Shown in pieces: positions 32,919-42,522 of a stretch of DNA of 64,000 nt (its first letter is position 1; each line of letters begins with the position of its first letter). Below the pieces are notes generated by a model. It was not told the DNA's origin. It did not search any database and worked only from the letters and a program-made list of their open reading frames with translations. A program made the translations under genes and the position numbers. The stretch comes from Planctomycetota bacterium (GTDB lineage Bacteria; Planctomycetota; UBA1135), in the NCBI GenBank assembly GCA_008501825.1, contig QQUA01000024.1, forward strand, positions 1-64,000, in the 5' to 3' direction.

Positions 32919-35425
32919 TACAGGGATCCGAACTGGAAGGAAAAGACCCGGGCGTCATCCCGGGGCTCGTTTTGCAGCGGCCAACCAAAGTCCAACTGCA
33001 AGGCCAGCCCCACCATGAAGGGCAGGCGAATCCGAACGCCGACACCGCCGGAGATACGAGTCGGGCCCAAAGCGGAAAGTTCGTCGCCGACGGAACCGAA
33101 ATCCATGAACACCGCCCCGCGGATGTATTCCAATTCCTGCACGCTGTTGCGTTGGCGGGTGGAGACCAAGGGAAAGCGGAATTCCAAGGTTCCGTTCCAA
33201 GCATCCTCGCCGCCCAAGGGAAACCCATTGGCTCGGGGCCCGACACCGCGGAAGTCGAAACCTCTCAAGGTGCTTTGGCCGCCCAGGAAGTAACGCTCGG
33301 TGTAAGGCACTCCGCTTAGATCGCCGGTCTCCCAAGCGTGGCGCAAGGCTCCGGAAGCCGCCAGCACGAAAGGCCGGTCCAGAGAGTCTTCCCAAAGTTT
33401 GAAATACTTGGCGAAGTTCATTTCCACTCGGGAGAAGTCCCAATTGCCGCCGACCCATTCTCCGGCTTGAGAATAACTCATGCCGATGCTGCCGCCGTCC
33501 ACCGGGGAAAAGGGATCCTCCACCGTGTTGTAGCGGAAGCCGAAGGTCAGCTCGTTCAATTGGTTGTCTCCGCGGACTTCGCGCAGCAAAGTCGGTGCAC
33601 CGGAGCGGATATCGTCCACGGCAACTTCTTGAATTCCGGGACTCACGAACAAGTTGAAGAAGCGGCCAAAATTGCGCCCGATGGTAAAGGAGCCACCGGT
33701 TCGCTCTTCATCGTGAGTTTGCAAGAACAAGAAGGATTTGAACAGGCGGGTGTTCAGCGACCAGCGATCGATGTGGTTGTTGAACAAATCCGGCTCGAAG
33801 AAGCTCAAACTGTAGTTGGAGTATTCGGTACCGGGAGCCAAGACCAAACGCACCGTCTGTCCGGCTCCGGTAAAGGCCCGTCCGCTTAAAGTCTCCGACC
33901 AAGCGTTCCCCAACGAAGAAGGCGGATCGAACAGGTTGAAGTTGTCCTTTTGGATCATCACCTGGACGAAGGGGCCAAAGGCGGTGTTGTAACCGCCGCC
34001 GAACAGCATGCGCCCGGTTTGGCCTTCCGAGACTTCGTAGCGCAAATCGACCCAGTCTTCCCGATCGGTTTCCATGAACCGCCAATCGACGAAAGGCTGG
34101 CGAGTTTCCGGATCCTGGAAATAGTTCAAGCCGATCAAACGGCGCCAGGAACGAACCGCTTCCTCGCTGTCGGCAAGGTCTCCGGGTTCCAAACTGATGT
34201 TTCGGCGAATCACCGAATCCTGGGTGTGGGTATTGCCCTGGATGATGATGTCGCGAATTCGCATCGGCCGCCCCTCCAAGATGACGTAGGTGACGTCCAC
34301 CTCGTGGGTCTGGGTATCGAACACCGTCTGCGGCTCGCCCCGAGGCGGGTTGAACTCGAAGAAGGACCGCACCCTGGCTTGGGTATTGCGAGAGGACGGG
34401 TGACCGCGGCGGCCGTAGTACTTCCGCAACGCCGCTTCATCCGCCAGAATCCGAGCCTTCAAATACGGCATGCCCGGTTCCAGGCCGATGACTTCCATTA
34501 GTTCATCTTTCGGATAACGCAATTCGGCGCCGTCCTCCGCCGATTCCAACTGAATGTCTCGAACCGTGTAACGGGGCCCTTCGTGGACGTAGAACACCAA
34601 TTCCACTCGGCTCTTGTCGTCCCGATAAAACTCCATGGATTCCAAGCTGGCGGTGGCCTCCAAATAGCCGTAATCGTGGTACAGCTTGCCCAAGGCGGTC
34701 AGGTCCAACTGCAAAGTTTCTTCGGAAAACTTGCTGCCGGGAAAGATGAACCAACCGTCGCCGGATTCGATTTCTCCGGCCAAATCCAAGCCAAGGCCCA
34801 AAAAGGTGCCGCCGGGAAACTCTTCGTTGCCGCGGAAGGTGATGTCCCCCACCCGAACCAAAGGCCCTTCGTAAATGTGAATGGTCAATTGGTCCTTATC
34901 CTGTTCGATTTCAGTTTCGAAATCGACCCAGTAATAACCTTCGCGTTTGTAGAACTGTTCCAAGTTCCCGAGGATTCGAGGCACCGCCTCGGGATCGATC
35001 CACTGGCCCTCGGTCATTTGAGCGGCAAGCAGCAAACGCTCGCGCTCGAATTCTTCCGCTCCCAAAAACACCAATCGGCGTAGGGCTTCCAAGGGAACCA
35101 CCCGAAGGCGCAAGCGAATGCTGCCGTCTTCCAGCGGGATGGCCACGGCTTCTTCCATCCGCACCCGCATCCGCTTCCAAAGGAATTCGGCGTCTCGGCG
35201 GTAGGTATCCCAACGAAACGGCTGCCCGACTTCAAAGCTCAAAGCCCGGCGTATGTCCTGTTCCCGCTCGCCGCCTCCGACGATGACGATCTCGCGGATG
35301 ACCGGCGGCTGTTGGGCTTCCGCCTGTTGCGCCGCCGCGCTGGCTTCCACCGCTCCGGCCGGCAAAGCCAGAAGGACGAGCATCCAAGACCGGACTTGGG
35401 GCCGGATCCACTTCCAAGGAAACAT
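32918..35425 (-). CDS. bamA: Outer-membrane protein assembly factor BamA
   Basis: An 835-residue protein. The ATG at 35425 is used rather than the TTG at 35431. A signal segment (WMLVLLALPAGAVEASA) is followed by POTRA repeats from about residue 40 (IREIVIVGG, LRRLVFLGAEEFERERLL, VRVGDITFRGNEEFPGG, YTVRDIQLES, IRDIIIQGNTHTQDSVIRR). The C-terminal half is a 16-strand beta-barrel with YFLGGQSTLRGFDFRGVGPR, matching the conserved loop-6 V/I-RGF motif, and GGVGVRIRLPFMV near the end. It ends in Leu rather than the usual aromatic residue. Start and dnaB stop are separated by two bases. Confidence 0.95.
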   Translation of the reverse strand: MFPWKWIRPQVRSWMLVLLALPAGAVEASAAAQQAEAQQPPVIREIVIVGGGEREQDIRRALSFEVGQPFRWDTYRRDAEFLWKRMRVRMEEAVAIPLEDGSIRLRLRVVPLEALRRLVFLGAEEFERERLLLAAQMTEGQWIDPEAVPRILGNLEQFYKREGYYWVDFETEIEQDKDQLTIHIYEGPLVRVGDITFRGNEEFPGGTFLGLGLDLAGEIESGDGWFIFPGSKFSEETLQLDLTALGKLYHDYGYLEATASLESMEFYRDDKSRVELVFYVHEGPRYTVRDIQLESAEDGAELRYPKDELMEVIGLEPGMPYLKARILADEAALRKYYGRRGHPSSRNTQARVRSFFEFNPPRGEPQTVFDTQTHEVDVTYVILEGRPMRIRDIIIQGNTHTQDSVIRRNISLEPGDLADSEEAVRSWRRLIGLNYFQDPETRQPFVDWRFMETDREDWVDLRYEVSEGQTGRMLFGGGYNTAFGPFVQVMIQKDNFNLFDPPSSLGNAWSETLSGRAFTGAGQTVRLVLAPGTEYSNYSLSFFEPDLFNNHIDRWSLNTRLFKSFLFLQTHDEERTGGSFTIGRNFGRFFNLFVSPGIQEVAVDDIRSGAPTLLREVRGDNQLNELTFGFRYNTVEDPFSPVDGGSIGMSYSQAGEWVGGNWDFSRVEMNFAKYFKLWEDSLDRPFVLAASGALRHAWETGDLSGVPYTERYFLGGQSTLRGFDFRGVGPRANGFPLGGEDAWNGTLEFRFPLVSTRQRNSVQELEYIRGAVFMDFGSVGDELSALGPTRISGGVGVRIRLPFMVGLALQLDFGWPLQNEPRDDARVFSFQFGSL

Positions 35426-35427
35426 GC

Positions 35428-36753
35428 TCAAAACTCCGTTTCTTTCACCGCGTTTTCAAAACGCATAAATTCCTTGTCGAAACGCATGCGAACGCTTCCA
35501 GTGGAGCCGTGTCGGTTTTTGGCGATGATCAATTCGGCCATTCCTTCGTTTTCCTCGGAAGGGTTGTAGTACTCCTCCCGGTAGAGCAACATGACCATGT
35601 CGGCATCTTGCTCAATGGCTCCCGATTCCCTCAGATCCGACAGCATCGGCCGGTGAGAATCTCTTTTTTCCGCCGCCCGGTTCAACTGAGCCAAGGTCAA
35701 AACCGGGATTTCCAAATCGCGAGCCAGAGCCTTCAGGTTTCGAGAAATGGTGGCGATTTCCTGCTGCCGGCTTTCCGCTCGGGCGCCAAGTAACTGCAGG
35801 TAGTCGACCATCACCAAATCCAAATTGCCTTCGCGGCGCAGGCGCCGAGCTTTGGCTCGAATTTCAGCCAAACTCGGTTGGGAACTGTCGTCCAGGAAAA
35901 TACGCCCGTTGCTCAATTCGCCAGCGGACAAAGTGATTTTTTGGCGATCGGTGGCGCCAAGACGGCCGCGTCGCAAGGCATCGTGCCGGACCCGGCTGTG
36001 TTCGGCCAACAAGCGCATCAAAATTTGATCGGACGGCATCTCCAAAGAGAAAAACAAAACCGCCTTCTCTTCCTGCAGCGCCACCCGTTTCAAGATGTTC
36101 AAAGCCAAGGCGGTTTTCCCCATGGCTGGGCGGGCCGCCAGAACCAATAAATCTCCAGGGCGGAAGCCCTGGCGCTCATCCAAATCCAAATAACCGGTTT
36201 TCAGGCCCTGGTTGCCTTGCTCGTTCGACAAAATGGCGTCGATCTGTTCCTTGATCAGCTCTTTGGCCGATTTGATTTGTCCGTGAACCAGACGATCGCC
36301 GACGTCGAATACGGTTTGCTCCGCGGCATCCACCAAGTCTTGGACTTCTTCCGGGCTCTCGGTGGCTTGCCGGATGATGTCGTCCGCAGCCCGAATCAGA
36401 CCGCGGCGCAGGGCCAAATCCCGGACGATTTTGAGGTGGTTTTCTAAAAAAGCCAGGGAAGGCACCGTGGCCATCAATTCTTCCAAATAAGCCCGGCCGC
36501 CCAGTTCATCCATGGACTGGCGGCGTTCCATCTCATGAGCCACGGTGATGGCATCGGACGAACCGGTATTCCGCTCCTCCAGGGCCTGGATAATGGCGAA
36601 CAATCCCCGATGTCTGGGCGAATAGAAATCGTCTTCCTTGAGGAAGGAAATCACGTCGGGGGTGCATTGCGGATCGCGCAAGGCGCTGCCCAGGACGCTC
36701 TTTTCTGCCTCCAGGTCGTAGGGAATCGATTCCTTGAGTCCGGGGGGGGCCAT
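35428..36753 (-). CDS. dnaB: Replicative DNA helicase DnaB
   Basis: A 441-residue protein. The N-terminal primase-binding domain (IPYDLEAEKSVLGSALRDP; FYSPRHRGLFAIIQALEE) leads through a linker to the RecA-like ATPase. That domain has Walker A ARPAMGKTALALNI (about 208-221), SLEMPSDQILMRLL, Walker B LVMVDYLQLL, LKALARDLEIPVLTLAQLNR and the Arg-finger region LRESGAIEQDADMVML. Hexameric 5'-3' helicase at the replication fork. It is normally linked to rplI; here three opposite-strand genes separate them. It heads the envelope operon and so places bamA and lipid A genes behind a replication gene. Confidence 0.97.
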   Translation of the reverse strand: MAPPGLKESIPYDLEAEKSVLGSALRDPQCTPDVISFLKEDDFYSPRHRGLFAIIQALEERNTGSSDAITVAHEMERRQSMDELGGRAYLEELMATVPSLAFLENHLKIVRDLALRRGLIRAADDIIRQATESPEEVQDLVDAAEQTVFDVGDRLVHGQIKSAKELIKEQIDAILSNEQGNQGLKTGYLDLDERQGFRPGDLLVLAARPAMGKTALALNILKRVALQEEKAVLFFSLEMPSDQILMRLLAEHSRVRHDALRRGRLGATDRQKITLSAGELSNGRIFLDDSSQPSLAEIRAKARRLRREGNLDLVMVDYLQLLGARAESRQQEIATISRNLKALARDLEIPVLTLAQLNRAAEKRDSHRPMLSDLRESGAIEQDADMVMLLYREEYYNPSEENEGMAELIIAKNRHGSTGSVRMRFDKEFMRFENAVKETEF

Positions 36754-37095
36754 CTAGAACCGGAAAGGATAGCTCCGCCGAGCCCTTTCGTGGCAGCGCC
36801 GAAGCGCCCCGGAAGGGCCCTGGAAAATCCTTTCGTCCTCCATGTCCGGCGCATACGCCTCCTAGACAAGAGAGTTGGGATCAAATATCCCCAAAAACGT
36901 GGATTTTTTCTGCAATTCCTGGAGTTCTTCGGGCTTTGAACTTCCCTCAATTCCTTTGGCGGTCTCTTTAGGATGGATCGTTCCTCCAACGAAGCCCCCG
37001 ATTTCCTCCTCGGTCCGATTGCCTGGGCCTGAAATTCCCCCATCTGAGCGATTTCGCCAACTCCATTCGTAGAAAAGCCTTCCCCAGACAACCCA
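36754..37095. other. Divergent intergenic region between dnaB and first FG-GAP gene
   Basis: These 342 bases must contain the promoter of the dnaB-bamA-lpx operon (-) and probably that of the FG-GAP trio (+). A more A/T-rich block near 36880-36920 is the likeliest promoter site, but no clean -35/-10 pair was found for either direction. Long open frames cross the region on both strands and are judged accidental extensions of shadows. No RNA gene or repeat seen. Confidence 0.4.
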
Positions 37096-38814
37096 ATGAA
37101 ATCCGCATTCCTCCAAACTTGCGTTCGCACCTGCCTCCCGTTGGGAGCCTTCCTGGCTCTGACCCCAATTCCCGGTTGGGCTGCCCAAGGAGGAGGTTTC
37201 CGGCAGACCGCCCGAATCGACGCCGCCTCGGAATACAGCGAATTGGGCAAGGCGGTGGCGGTCGCCGGAGACGTCGACGGCGATGGCTTTGACGACGTCC
37301 TGGTCGGCGCCTTCCGCGCAGCTCCCCAAGGAGTGGCCTACGCCGGAGCCGCTTACGTCCATTCCGGCTTCGACGGCGCCTTGATCTACGCCTATCTCGG
37401 CGGCACCCAGGCCGCCCGCCTCGGCTCTTCGGTCGCCGGAGCCGGCGACGTCAACGGCGACGGTTTCGCCGACTTCCTGGTGGGAGCGGTAACCGCCGAC
37501 CCCAACGGGCTGGCGTCTGCCGGCTCGGTTTACCTCTATTCCGGCCTGGACGGCTCGCTTCTGTTTCAATTCGACGGACTTGCCGCCGGGGACAACTTGG
37601 GTTCCGCCGTGGCCGGCGTCGGAGACGTCAACGGCGACGGCTTGGCCGACGTCCTCCTCGGTGCAAACGGTGCCGGAGCTCAAAACGGAGGCGCCGCCTT
37701 GGTGTACTCCGGAGCCACCGGCCAGCTCCTGTTTCAATTCGACGGCGAGCAGCCTGGAGATGATTTCGGTTCCGCGGTGGCCTCGGCCGGGGATTTCCAA
37801 GGGGACGGCATTCCCGACTTGCTCATCGGTGCCTGGGCCGCCGATCCGAACGGACTCCTAAGCGCCGGTTCGGCTTACGTCTATTCCGGCGCCGACGGCC
37901 AACTCTTGGCTCAATTCGACGGTGCCTCCCAGGGAGACAAACTCGGCATTGCCGTGGCCGGGGCGGGCGACGTAAACGGCGATGGCATTTCCGATTTTTT
38001 ACTCGGCGCCTCCGACGCCGACCCCAATGGCAATCCATCCGCCGGCTCGGTTTACGTCCGTTCCGGAACCAGCGGTGCCCTGCTGTACCAATTGGATGGG
38101 GTCAAGGAATGGATGCTTTTCGGCAGCGAAGTTGCGGCTGCCGGTGACATCAACGGCGACGGTTTTGACGATTTCTGGGTCAGCGCCCCTTGGGCCGATC
38201 CAAACAACTTGGCCAACGCCGGCTCGGTATTCCTCTATTCCGGCGCCAGTGGGCAACTTTGGTTGCGCTTGGATGGCGAGGCGGTCGGAGACGGCCTTGG
38301 AAACGGTCTGGCCGGGGCAGCGAACTTCAACGGAGATGCCTACGCCGATTGGATCCTGGGGGCCGCGGGTGCCGACCCCGGTGGTTTGAACACCGCCGGC
38401 TCCGCCTTTCTTTATGCCTTCGAACCTTTTGTCGAAGCCAACCCAACTTCGCTATCCGCCACTCAAGGAGGTCGGATCGACTTTGCCTTGGATTTCCCCG
38501 ACGGCGAAGCGGGCCATGAATACTTGATGCTGGCTTCGATCACCGGCACCGGGCCTTGGGATCTCTACGGCATCGAGGTGCCTCTGACTTACGACGCCGT
38601 CACTCAATTGATGATTCAAAGCCCACCTCCTTTGGTCCATCAATCCAGCGGCAACCTGGACTCCACCGGCGACGGCCTCGCCTGGCTCGATGCCATGCCC
38701 GGAGACTTATCCGCCTTTGCCGGCGGCCGCTTTTGGGTGGCGGCCATTGCTTACGAAGCCGGAGTGGCGGTCCACCTTTCCTCGGTAGCGGTCCGCATCG
38801 ACATCTTGCCTTAG
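37096..38814 (+). CDS. Secreted seven-repeat FG-GAP protein, copy 1 of 3
   Basis: A 572-residue protein with a signal peptide (about 1-32, LGAFLALTPIPGWAAQ). Seven FG-GAP repeats follow, each pairing an acidic loop with a VYSG-type strand: GDVDGDGFDDVLVGA, GDVNGDGFADFLVGA, GDVNGDGLADVLLGA, GDFQGDGIPDLLIGA, GDVNGDGISDFLLGA, GDINGDGFDDFWVSA and a weak seventh. This fits an integrin-alpha-like seven-bladed propeller with Ca2+ loops. A separate C-terminal domain (about 445-572) starts SLSATQGGRIDFALDF and includes LASITGTGPWDLYG. No enzymatic motif and no Shine-Dalgarno. Likely surface or extracellular. First of three tandem paralogues. Confidence 0.85.
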   Translation: MKSAFLQTCVRTCLPLGAFLALTPIPGWAAQGGGFRQTARIDAASEYSELGKAVAVAGDVDGDGFDDVLVGAFRAAPQGVAYAGAAYVHSGFDGALIYAYLGGTQAARLGSSVAGAGDVNGDGFADFLVGAVTADPNGLASAGSVYLYSGLDGSLLFQFDGLAAGDNLGSAVAGVGDVNGDGLADVLLGANGAGAQNGGAALVYSGATGQLLFQFDGEQPGDDFGSAVASAGDFQGDGIPDLLIGAWAADPNGLLSAGSAYVYSGADGQLLAQFDGASQGDKLGIAVAGAGDVNGDGISDFLLGASDADPNGNPSAGSVYVRSGTSGALLYQLDGVKEWMLFGSEVAAAGDINGDGFDDFWVSAPWADPNNLANAGSVFLYSGASGQLWLRLDGEAVGDGLGNGLAGAANFNGDAYADWILGAAGADPGGLNTAGSAFLYAFEPFVEANPTSLSATQGGRIDFALDFPDGEAGHEYLMLASITGTGPWDLYGIEVPLTYDAVTQLMIQSPPPLVHQSSGNLDSTGDGLAWLDAMPGDLSAFAGGRFWVAAIAYEAGVAVHLSSVAVRIDILP

Positions 38815-38950
38815 GGTCGGGCAAAGCTAGGGTCCAGCAAGGCTTGAAAGAAGATTCGGTCTGGGCGCGGATTTTGTTCCGATCCGCGCCTGCGGCTGCG
38901 CTGATTAGGGGCCCCTTCGCCTCGACTCACCATTCAACCAAGACTCATTC

Positions 38951-40645
38951 ATGGCATCCCACGCCCTTTTGGCCTCGGCTCTGGCCGCCGCCTTTCTCGC
39001 TCCGGCATCTCATCTGGCCGCCCAAGGGGGAGGCCTGGAGCCAACCGCAAGCCTTCACGGCACCAAGGAGAACCTCAAATTCGGCTTTTCCCTCGCCACG
39101 GCCGGAGACGTCGATCACGACGGCTATGACGACTTGATCGTCGGAGCTCCGGACCATGACCATAGCGGGTTGTACAGCGCCGGCTCGGCCTGGGTCTTTT
39201 CCGGAGCCGACGGCTCGCTCCTGCATCGCTTTCTCGGTCCTCAAATCCATGGGCAATTCCTGTACGGATATGCGGTTTCCCCGGCCGGGGACGTAGATGG
39301 AGACGGCCATGCCGATTTGCTGGTGGGCGCCCCGTTCTCCTCTCTAGCCGGAATCCACCGCGGTGGCACCGTGTTCGTCTATTCCGGCGCTACCGGAGCC
39401 TTGCTGGATGAGATCCATGGCTCGGCAATCGATGACAATTTCGGCCATGCCTTGGCGGCGCTGGGCGACGTCGACGGCGACGGCTTCGACGATTTCATTC
39501 AAGGAGGACTCGAGGCAAGCCGAGGCGGCCTCTATATGTCCGGCATGGCTTCGGTCCATTCCGGCGCCACCGGCCAGGTGCTCTTCGAATTCCACGGCCC
39601 CTCGGAACTTTCCGCCTTCGGCCACAGCGTTGCCGGGGTCGGGGACGTCACCGGCGATCAAATCCCCGATTTTCTGGTGGGTGCTCCCAGCCACGATCCC
39701 GGCGGGAAAATCAGCGCCGGCTCCGCCTTTCTGTACTCGGGAAGCACCGGGCAATTGGTGAAAGCCTTTGACGGCGACAGCACCTTCAGCGCTTTGGGCC
39801 GATCCGTAGCCGCCGCCGGCGACGTCAACGGCGATCAGATTCCCGACTTCCTCATAGGCATCCCCTCCAAGACCGCCAACGGAATTCAATCGGCCGGGGT
39901 CGCCTTGGTGATTTCCGGAGCGACCCGAACTCCGATTCACCGCTTGTTCGGTTGGCAATCCTATTCCCTCTTTGGAGATACCGTCTCCGGAGCCGGGGAC
40001 CTCAACGGCGACGGCTTCGACGATGTGGCCGTGAGTACCGGAACCAGTTCGGGTTCGGTTTCCATTTACTCCGGTTCGAACGGGAGTTTAATCCAGCGAT
40101 TCGGCGCCGACTCCCCAGGCCAGCGATTCGGATCGGCCTTGGCCAAGGCGGGAAAACTGAAATTCGTCGATTCCCCAAGTATGTTCATCGGAGCTCATGG
40201 CGCCGCCCCCTCCGATTTGTTGATCGCAGGCTCGGTTTATCTCTATTCCTTCCATCCTTATATGGCAATTTCTTCTGAAACGATCTCCGCTTCCCAAGGA
40301 GGCACGGTCGATTTCACTTTGGATTTCCCTGAGGCAGAAGCCGGAAACGATTACCTCTTGTTGGCCTCCTATTCCGGCACTGGACCGTGGAACTACAACG
40401 GCTTGGATCTGCCGCTCACGCATGATCCTTTCACTCAAAAGATGTTCAATGGACCACCACCCATGTTCCAAAACGGTCGAGGGATTCTGGACGCCCAAGG
40501 TGACGGCTTAGTCCGCTTGCAAGTCGCCCCGGGAGATCTTGTGCCGCTTCTCGGTCGCCGCTTTTGGTTTTCGGCCATAGCCTTTGAAGGAGGCGTGTCC
40601 ATGAATCTGGCTTCGGTCGCCTGCATTTTGGACGTGGTTCCGTAG
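38951..40645 (+). CDS. Secreted seven-repeat FG-GAP protein, copy 2 of 3
   Basis: A 564-residue protein with a signal peptide (ALLASALAAAFLAPASHLAAQ). Seven repeats follow, six clear (GDVDHDGYDDLIVGA, GDVDGDGHADLLVGA, GDVDGDGFDDFIQGG, GDVTGDQIPDFLVGA, GDVNGDQIPDFLIGI, GDLNGDGFDDVAVST) and one that has lost its acidic loop (GKLKFVDSPSMFIGA). The C-terminal domain (TISASQGGTVDFTLDF, LASYSGTGPWNYNGLDLPLT) matches copies 1 and 3. Same strand, 136 bp after copy 1; no terminator is obvious between them. Function unknown; presumably adhesion or cell-surface scaffolding by analogy with FG-GAP families. Confidence 0.85.
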   Translation: MASHALLASALAAAFLAPASHLAAQGGGLEPTASLHGTKENLKFGFSLATAGDVDHDGYDDLIVGAPDHDHSGLYSAGSAWVFSGADGSLLHRFLGPQIHGQFLYGYAVSPAGDVDGDGHADLLVGAPFSSLAGIHRGGTVFVYSGATGALLDEIHGSAIDDNFGHALAALGDVDGDGFDDFIQGGLEASRGGLYMSGMASVHSGATGQVLFEFHGPSELSAFGHSVAGVGDVTGDQIPDFLVGAPSHDPGGKISAGSAFLYSGSTGQLVKAFDGDSTFSALGRSVAAAGDVNGDQIPDFLIGIPSKTANGIQSAGVALVISGATRTPIHRLFGWQSYSLFGDTVSGAGDLNGDGFDDVAVSTGTSSGSVSIYSGSNGSLIQRFGADSPGQRFGSALAKAGKLKFVDSPSMFIGAHGAAPSDLLIAGSVYLYSFHPYMAISSETISASQGGTVDFTLDFPEAEAGNDYLLLASYSGTGPWNYNGLDLPLTHDPFTQKMFNGPPPMFQNGRGILDAQGDGLVRLQVAPGDLVPLLGRRFWFSAIAFEGGVSMNLASVACILDVVP

Positions 40646-40749
40646 AAAGAACCGATTCTCCCTTTTGCTACAATCGTTTTGCCTCCGGGAAATCAAGGAA
40701 GTTTCCGGGGGCAAAATCATTCCCAGCCATCCCCCTTCCTCCCCAAGCC

Positions 40750-42456
40750 ATGAATTCATCTTCCTCTTTGCGGTATTTTTTTACAGTTTTGGTCGGGATC
40801 AGTTTCCTTCATCTTTCCCCAATGCATCTATTCGCTCAGGGAGGGTACTTCCAGGAAGTCCGGCAGTTCCACGGTGGAACCGGTGACTATTTCGGCCAAT
40901 CCCTCTCCAACGCCGGTGACGTCAATGCCGATGGCATAGACGATCTCATTGTCGGAGCACCGCTCTCCAGCCCTGGTGGACAATGGGCGGTAGGTGCTGT
41001 TTACGTCTTCTCAGGCCTCGACGGTTCCTTGCTCCACCAATGGCAAGGGCCATATGCTCTGTTTTCTTTCGGTTTTGCCGTGGACGGAGCGGGAGACGTG
41101 AACGGAGATGGACACGACGACCTAATCGTCGGAGCCACCAACGGCAGCTTGACCGGCCATAACGCAGTCGGATCCATTTGGGTTTATTCAGGATTGGACG
41201 GATCCTTGCTATATCAAATGGATGGAAGCCAAGCTTATGGATACTTTGGATCTTCGGTTGCCGGTGCTGGAGATGTGGATGGCGATGGATTCCACGATTT
41301 CTTGGTCGGAGCCTATGGCCTTGAACATGGCGGCATCTTCTGGTCCGGTTCGGCTTTCGTGTATTCCGGTGCCACCGGCGGCCTCCTACACAGTTTTCAG
41401 GGAGGCCCGGGAGATCACCTTGGTTGGAGCGTAGCCGGGGAAGGCGATGTCAATGGAGACGGCTACGACGATGTTTTAGTCGGCACCCCGGTCGCCGATT
41501 CCAACGGAACCCCCTGGGACGGTTATGTTCGCATTTACTCCGGCCAGGACGGAAGTTTGTTGCGCCAGTTGAACTCGCAAACTACCGCAGAACAATTCGG
41601 TCACTCCTTATCCTTTCTAGAAGATGTAGATGGGGACAGCCTCCATGATCTGATCGTGGGAGCTCCGGTCGCATGGCCCAACGGAATCTATCAGGCAGGT
41701 TCGGCTTATGTTTTTTCCGGAGCCACCGGAGCCTTGCTACAAGCTTTCCATGGCACTCAGGACAATGATTTTTTCGGATGGTCCGTGGCTGGAATCCGGG
41801 ATATCAATGGCGATGACACCCCGGAGCTGCTTGTCGGGGCCCCGGCCACCACTCCAGAGCCAGGTTCGGCGCGGGTCTTTTGCGGCCAATCGGGGACGCT
41901 TTTGCATGAACTCTGGGGTCAAAATCAATATGACCAATTCGGCTGGTCGGTTGCAGACGCAGGAGACCCTGCCGGAAACGGCCAATGCCATCTGACCGTC
42001 GGTGCAAGGCGGGCAGACCCCCAAAACCAGCTCGACGCAGGTTCCGCTTATCTTTATGCCTTCAACCCGGTCCTGTCTTTATCCTCAAACCAATTATCCG
42101 CCACCCAAGGCGGTCGAGTGGATTTCGACCTGGATTTTCCGGCGGAAGAAGCCGGGCAGAATTACATCCTGTTGGCCTCTTTGTCCGGCACCGGACCGTG
42201 GAGCCAGAACGGATTGGATATTCCCTTGACTTACGATGCCTTGACTCAAGCCATGATTCAAAGTCCCCCGCCGCTTTTCCATCAAAGCACCGGTCTGTTG
42301 GACAACAACGGCGACGGACAAGCTTGGCTGCAGGCGGCCCCCGGCCAATTGGCGAGTTACATCGGCATGCAAGCTTGGTTCGCGGCGGTGGCCTATGAAA
42401 GCACCAGTTCCCTGCATCTGGTTTCGGTCGCTGTAGCCCTCGAGATCGTTCCCTGA
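40750..42456 (+). CDS. Secreted seven-repeat FG-GAP protein, copy 3 of 3
   Basis: A 568-residue protein with a hydrophobic export signal (FFTVLVGISFLHLSPMHLFAQ). Seven repeats follow (GDVNADGIDDLIVGA, GDVNGDGHDDLIVGA, GDVDGDGFHDFLVGA, GDVNGDGYDDVLVGT, EDVDGDSLHDLIVGA, RDINGDDTPELLVGA, GDPAGNGQCHLTVGA), with acidic loops decaying toward the end. The C-terminal domain QLSATQGGRVDFDLDF to VALEIVP is nearly superimposable on that of copies 1 and 2. 104 bp after copy 2. It converges on rplI, with an intrinsic terminator in the 66-bp gap. Its third-codon usage looks slightly more A/T-rich than copy 1. Confidence 0.85.
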   Translation: MNSSSSLRYFFTVLVGISFLHLSPMHLFAQGGYFQEVRQFHGGTGDYFGQSLSNAGDVNADGIDDLIVGAPLSSPGGQWAVGAVYVFSGLDGSLLHQWQGPYALFSFGFAVDGAGDVNGDGHDDLIVGATNGSLTGHNAVGSIWVYSGLDGSLLYQMDGSQAYGYFGSSVAGAGDVDGDGFHDFLVGAYGLEHGGIFWSGSAFVYSGATGGLLHSFQGGPGDHLGWSVAGEGDVNGDGYDDVLVGTPVADSNGTPWDGYVRIYSGQDGSLLRQLNSQTTAEQFGHSLSFLEDVDGDSLHDLIVGAPVAWPNGIYQAGSAYVFSGATGALLQAFHGTQDNDFFGWSVAGIRDINGDDTPELLVGAPATTPEPGSARVFCGQSGTLLHELWGQNQYDQFGWSVADAGDPAGNGQCHLTVGARRADPQNQLDAGSAYLYAFNPVLSLSSNQLSATQGGRVDFDLDFPAEEAGQNYILLASLSGTGPWSQNGLDIPLTYDALTQAMIQSPPPLFHQSTGLLDNNGDGQAWLQAAPGQLASYIGMQAWFAAVAYESTSSLHLVSVAVALEIVP

Positions 42457-42467
42457 ACCGGGTGACC

Positions 42468-42501
42468 AAAAAAGACCCCGCGCCGGCTTTCCGGCGCGGG
42501 G
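42468..42501 (-). terminator. Strong intrinsic terminator of the glmU-rplI operon
   Basis: A perfect 11-bp stem, CCCCGCGCCGG (42476-42486) with CCGGCGCGGGG (42491-42501), closes a four-base loop. On the minus strand it is followed by TCTTTTTT (complement of 42468-42475). It should stop transcription after rplI, so dnaB, beyond the FG-GAP genes, needs its own promoter. In the + direction the tail (AATTTCG) is weak but may still stop the FG-GAP transcript. Confidence 0.93.
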
Positions 42502-42522
42502 AATTTCGTAGTCGGAGAAGTC

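Noticed and set aside
36862..37800. 312-codon minus-strand frame opposite the first FG-GAP gene
   Set aside because: Its Gly/Val/Asp-rich translation is the mirror of the repetitive FG-GAP codons; no start signal or family features.
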